DNA from: Brevibacillus brevis | GTDB taxonomy: Bacteria > Bacillota > Bacilli > Brevibacillales > Brevibacillaceae | Direction of reading: 5' to 3' | Assembly (NCBI RefSeq): GCF_022026395.1 | Contig: NZ_CP041767.1 | Coordinates: 4,794,501 to 4,858,500, forward strand | DNA length: 64,000 nucleotides | In this document: positions 61,332 through 64,000 of the stretch, piece by piece | How the letters are laid out: each line of letters begins with the position of its first letter | Position numbering within the stretch: the stretch's first letter is position 1 | Notes under the pieces: model-generated | Told to the model about the DNA's origin: nothing | Databases searched by the model: none | The model's input: only the letters and a program-made list of their open reading frames with translations | Made by a program: the position numbers and the translations under genes

Positions 61332-62315
61332 CTAGCAAAACCTCCCCCGCTTCACTTCGGAAGGATTGAGTCCATACTGCTTGCGAAACACCTCGGAGAA
61401 ATGACTGAAGTTAGAGAATCCCACGATGAGCGCAACCTCACTGACATTCAGATTGCCTTCCTGTAGTAGTCCAAGTGCTTTTTCCAAACGCCTTTCCCGC
61501 AAATAGGCAAATGCACTGGTCCCGAACTCTTCTTTGAAGCCGATCTTCAGCTTGTATTCATTGAGCTGCGCCAAACGCGCCAGTTCGATCAGAGAAGGGG
61601 GAGACTCCATATTTTCGAGTAAAATGTCACGAGCGTTGTGTATCTTTTCCCGATCACTCCGAGATAACTGTGATCTCGGTCGATTCACTTCCCGCTCGTA
61701 CAAAAACGCATCCAGCGCCGACGACACAATCTCAAGAATCTTGCTTTCTGTATACAATCTCCGCAGCTTCTGATGGGAGGATGTAAAATCGTTCAACTGC
61801 TGGAGCATCCGAGCCATATATGGTTGCAACGGCATACGAAACAGACGATAGGCTTGATTGCCTAGCAGCCCTTGAAAAGAATAGGCTGCTCCCACATCGC
61901 TCTCGGCCACCCAATCATTAAATTGCTCCACGGATATACCGATGCCGACAGATTGATGAGAACCATCCGCCCGGTACATAAAATGCGCATGAAAGTCGTT
62001 CATCAATTGAAGAGAACAGCTCCCAGGCAAAAACTCGTGCTGACTTCCCGAAACGACGAACTCCCCGCTCCCCTCCAAACAAAAGCTAAGCTCCACCATG
62101 GCTGCCTGCGACTGTATATCCATGACGCGGTTTTCCTGGAGGGAATAGTTGGATTCAACCAGCTCCAATCCCGGTCGGGGAATCACTCTCCGAAAGTAGC
62201 CGTCATTATTCGTCCGTGTATACCGATTCGCTTCGGACACAATGCAATCACTCTTCGTAGAAGGCAATGCATTAATGTAGCTATCGTATATGGAATGTAC
62301 AGATGCTTGCTCCAT
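61332..62315 (-). CDS. AraC-family (PchR/YbtA-like) regulator
   Basis: 327 residues: an N-terminal effector-binding region with the AMVELSFCLEGSGEFVVSG segment, and a C-terminal double HTH (about 220-325) ending GFSNFSHFSEVFRKQYGLNPSEVKR. The layout is that of siderophore-linked AraC proteins (PchR, YbtA). AGGGAGAAGGTC precedes ATG 62315. A Fur-like site lies 43 bases upstream, supporting iron control. No siderophore genes are in view. Confidence 0.92.
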   Translation of the reverse strand: MEQASVHSIYDSYINALPSTKSDCIVSEANRYTRTNNDGYFRRVIPRPGLELVESNYSLQENRVMDIQSQAAMVELSFCLEGSGEFVVSGSQHEFLPGSCSLQLMNDFHAHFMYRADGSHQSVGIGISVEQFNDWVAESDVGAAYSFQGLLGNQAYRLFRMPLQPYMARMLQQLNDFTSSHQKLRRLYTESKILEIVSSALDAFLYEREVNRPRSQLSRSDREKIHNARDILLENMESPPSLIELARLAQLNEYKLKIGFKEEFGTSAFAYLRERRLEKALGLLQEGNLNVSEVALIVGFSNFSHFSEVFRKQYGLNPSEVKRGRFC

Positions 62316-62357
62316 GACCTTCTCCCTGCCTAATCATATGTAGGATAATTTTGCAAA

Positions 62358-62372
62358 TGATTCTTATTCTCA
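62358..62372. promoter_or_regulatory. Fur-like box upstream of the AraC gene
   Basis: TGATTCT-T-ATTCTCA matches the 7-1-7 Fur consensus TGATAAT-N-ATTATCA at 11 of 14 arm positions, 43 bases before the araC-type start. Confidence 0.45.
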
Positions 62373-62404
62373 TAATAGTTACACAGGCGACGATCTGCAA
62401 CTAC

Positions 62405-62436
62405 AAAAGCTGCCCCTCAGAGCATTGGGCAGCTTC
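62405..62436 (-). terminator. Terminator of the GNAT gene
   Basis: AAGCTGCCC (62407-62415) pairs with GGGCAGCTT (62427-62435); TTTTG follows on the minus strand. Confidence 0.75.
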
Positions 62437-62454
62437 CATTTTCACGATACGATA

Positions 62455-63231
62455 CTATTTATACTCATAAAAACAAGGATAAGAATAGGCGAGAAATTCA
62501 AAGCCTTTTTTCTCCAAGATCGGTCGACTCATCGGGCTCGCATCCACCATCAATAACGGATACCCGCGTTCCTGTGCTGCTTGTACCCGCACTGCCACGA
62601 GAGCCGTATAATAGCCTTTATTTCGAAATTCAGGTAAAGTAGAGCCTCCCCACAGACTGCCAAAGGACGTATCCTCATGCAAGTACATCCAAGCTGCACT
62701 CACTGCCTGATCGCCACTGTACGCAGCGTACACGAGCAGGTGTTCAGGATCTTCCGCCAAATCCCGTTTTAATCTCGCAGCAAGCTCAGCACTCACACTC
62801 CCCCATAGATGCTCCTTCAACTGCATGATATCATCAATGCCCGCCGCGTCTGTGATTTGCCGTATCTCTGGCGGAATGACAAGGCTTCGCAACTCCTTTG
62901 CCTGCGCCACCTCCAACACAAGCGTCGCTTCCTCCTCATCAACCGTAAAACCATGAGCTTTCAGCCTCTCAAGCAAATGAGCGGGTTGGTCATAGTCAAA
63001 CAGCTTCCACTCAAAGGATTGCTGAAGACTTGAGAAATAAGCGAGTTCCTGCTGGATAACCTCCTCTGCATTTTCTTCAGACAGCCTGGAAAACAAGACG
63101 ACTCCTGAATCATCCGGGGTGGGTGAGACGTGGCGAACGAGGTGTTCTGTCTCCTCCCGCCGGAGTGGCGGATAAGTGATTTTCACCCTCATCTCCTTGT
63201 CAAAAAGCCGCAATACTTCTGCCTTGTTCAA
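62455..63231 (-). CDS. GNAT family N-acetyltransferase
   Basis: 258 residues. The C-terminal part is a GNAT domain with the acetyl-CoA loop LPEFRNKGYYTALVAVRVQAA and the late VDASPMSRPILEKKGFEFL. The N-terminal half is a second, degenerate alpha/beta module. TTG 63231 is the start, with GGGAGGAAG 8 bases upstream. The substrate is unknown. Followed by a terminator; the AEC transporter gene lies 29 bases upstream on the same strand. Confidence 0.88.
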   Translation of the reverse strand: MNKAEVLRLFDKEMRVKITYPPLRREETEHLVRHVSPTPDDSGVVLFSRLSEENAEEVIQQELAYFSSLQQSFEWKLFDYDQPAHLLERLKAHGFTVDEEEATLVLEVAQAKELRSLVIPPEIRQITDAAGIDDIMQLKEHLWGSVSAELAARLKRDLAEDPEHLLVYAAYSGDQAVSAAWMYLHEDTSFGSLWGGSTLPEFRNKGYYTALVAVRVQAAQERGYPLLMVDASPMSRPILEKKGFEFLAYSYPCFYEYK

Positions 63232-63260
63232 GTTTTCTTCCTCCCTTGTCTACATCAGGA

Positions 63261-64000
63261 CTAGTGCAAAATGTTCAGCAAAAACGTTAATGTACCTATA
63301 CTGATCACCGTCGTAACCAACACGCTGCTGGAGACGAATTGTGGTCGCATGTTGAATTGGATCGCATAGATCGCAGTCGTTGCTGCAGAAGGCATGGCTG
63401 CCAGAACGACCAGCACCTTTTGCAGCAGCGGATCAATCGGGAATAACAGGCAGATGAGGTACGCCAAAAGTGGTGACGCCACGAGTCGAATGACACTCGC
63501 AGCACTGAGTCCCTGCCACTCTAGCGCTTTGGTAGATACATTGGCGAGCTGCATGCCCAAGATGAGCATCACGACTGGAATCGCCGCCTGTGCAACGAGA
63601 TCAATTGCCTGGTAGTAGCTTTGCGGGATGACGATTTGCAGCTGTTGCAGCAAAATCGCGAGAACCACTGCGTAATTCGATGGCTGCTTGAAAATCGCCT
63701 TGATGGCCGTCCCCATCCCATTCCCGCCTCGGGAGGCAAAATACACGCCGAATACGCCCATCATGATCGAGTGGAAAACCATGATTTGCACCGCATACGT
63801 AAAGCCAGCGTCTCCAAAGGCAAACAAGATAATCGGCGTCCCGTAGTTGCCACTGTTCATGAAGGCGGTCGCGAGCATCAGTGCGCTTTCCTGTTGCTTG
63901 TCGTATTTGAACATGCGTGCCGTCAACTGCGTGATCACAACGAGAGCTGCCAGCAAAAGCAGAGAAATCACCACGATATAAAATAATTGCAAGTCGAGCT
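63261..64000 (-). CDS. AEC-family (auxin efflux carrier-like) transporter, C-terminal part
   Basis: The reading frame is open through the window end; the first ~70 residues of a usual ~310-residue protein are missing. Visible are about eight membrane helices with family landmarks LMLATAFMNSGNYGTPI (conserved NxGxxGxP) and VVLAAMPSAATTAIYA. TTG 63992 has no ribosome site, so it is not the true start. AEC proteins export organic acids or amino acids. Confidence 0.9.
   Translation of the reverse strand, partial: LDLQLFYIVVISLLLLAALVVITQLTARMFKYDKQQESALMLATAFMNSGNYGTPIILFAFGDAGFTYAVQIMVFHSIMMGVFGVYFASRGGNGMGTAIKAIFKQPSNYAVVLAILLQQLQIVIPQSYYQAIDLVAQAAIPVVMLILGMQLANVSTKALEWQGLSAASVIRLVASPLLAYLICLLFPIDPLLQKVLVVLAAMPSAATTAIYAIQFNMRPQFVSSSVLVTTVISIGTLTFLLNILH

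Noticed and set aside
1..64000. CRISPR arrays, tRNA or rRNA genes, T-box or classical riboswitch leaders, prophage
   Set aside because: None seen on reading both strands; no regularly spaced direct repeats, no cloverleaf in intergenic space, no integrase or phage structural genes.

Overview
The window looks like chromosomal DNA of a spore-forming Firmicute of the Brevibacillus/Paenibacillus type, most likely the Brevibacillus brevis group. This rests on strong AGGAGG ribosome sites, frequent GTG/TTG starts, roughly 45-50% GC, SigL(sigma-54)-type and SigD-type promoter motifs, class B penicillin-binding proteins with an NTF2-like (MecA_N-type) domain, and a high density of single-gene regulators. 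I see no rRNA, tRNA, CRISPR array, transposase or phage module. It is an accessory-rich stretch of small regulator-plus-enzyme units.

Layout. 1-10.8 kb: start of a phosphotransferase-like gene, TetR/DoxX pair with an operator, VOC protein, CapA-like protein, a large MalT/LuxR-type regulator, an NmrA-like reductase, a small membrane protein and MarR (two matching MarR-type operators), an SDR, a DUF418 membrane protein behind a perfect 20-bp palindrome, and a GNAT. 10.9-13.9 kb: a tctBAC tripartite carboxylate transporter. 14.0-16.5 kb: a small hypothetical gene, then a quorum-sensing-like pair: an XRE-HTH/TPR regulator translationally coupled to a 40-residue exported peptide absent from ordinary ORF calls. 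16.5-22.9 kb: a Zn alcohol dehydrogenase with a sigma-54 promoter, divergent from an operon of iron-dependent alcohol dehydrogenase, GAF histidine kinase, sigma-54 activator and BenE-type transporter. This reads as one self-contained alcohol/aromatic response unit. 22.9-30.5 kb: a decayed lipoprotein gene, SDR/WYL pair, MFS transporter, AraC, LysR/EamA pair, GNAT. 30.5-41.3 kb: a surface protein with Cry1Ac-D-like helical repeats, lipoate ligase, chemoreceptor with a SigD-like promoter, two-component system, M23 lipoprotein, a broken PfpI gene, ArsR.

41.3-52.0 kb: an EamA transporter, then a six-gene, overlapping, minus-strand operon (KAS III, ATP-grasp, extended SDR, metallo-beta-lactamase-fold hydrolase, PaaK-like adenylate-forming enzyme, GNAT-like protein) that I read as an uncharacterised acyl-derived biosynthetic pathway. 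Upstream lies a secreted-protein/histidine kinase/response regulator operon preceded by four TSTAAA boxes at an exact 11-bp period. 52.1-64.0 kb: proline iminopeptidase, small membrane protein, two class B PBPs in an operon behind an FHA-winged-helix regulator, cupin, DUF2277 protein, an AT-richer pair (SH3-like small protein, aldo/keto reductase), an AraC with a Fur-like site, GNAT, and an AEC-family transporter cut by the window end.

The non-coding DNA carries two dispersed structured repeat families: a ~213-224 bp element at 1480 and 16182, and a ~65-121 bp hairpin element at 1262 and 14343. All functional names come from motif reading without database searches. Start codons were chosen by ribosome-site spacing and differ from the longest open frame in many genes.
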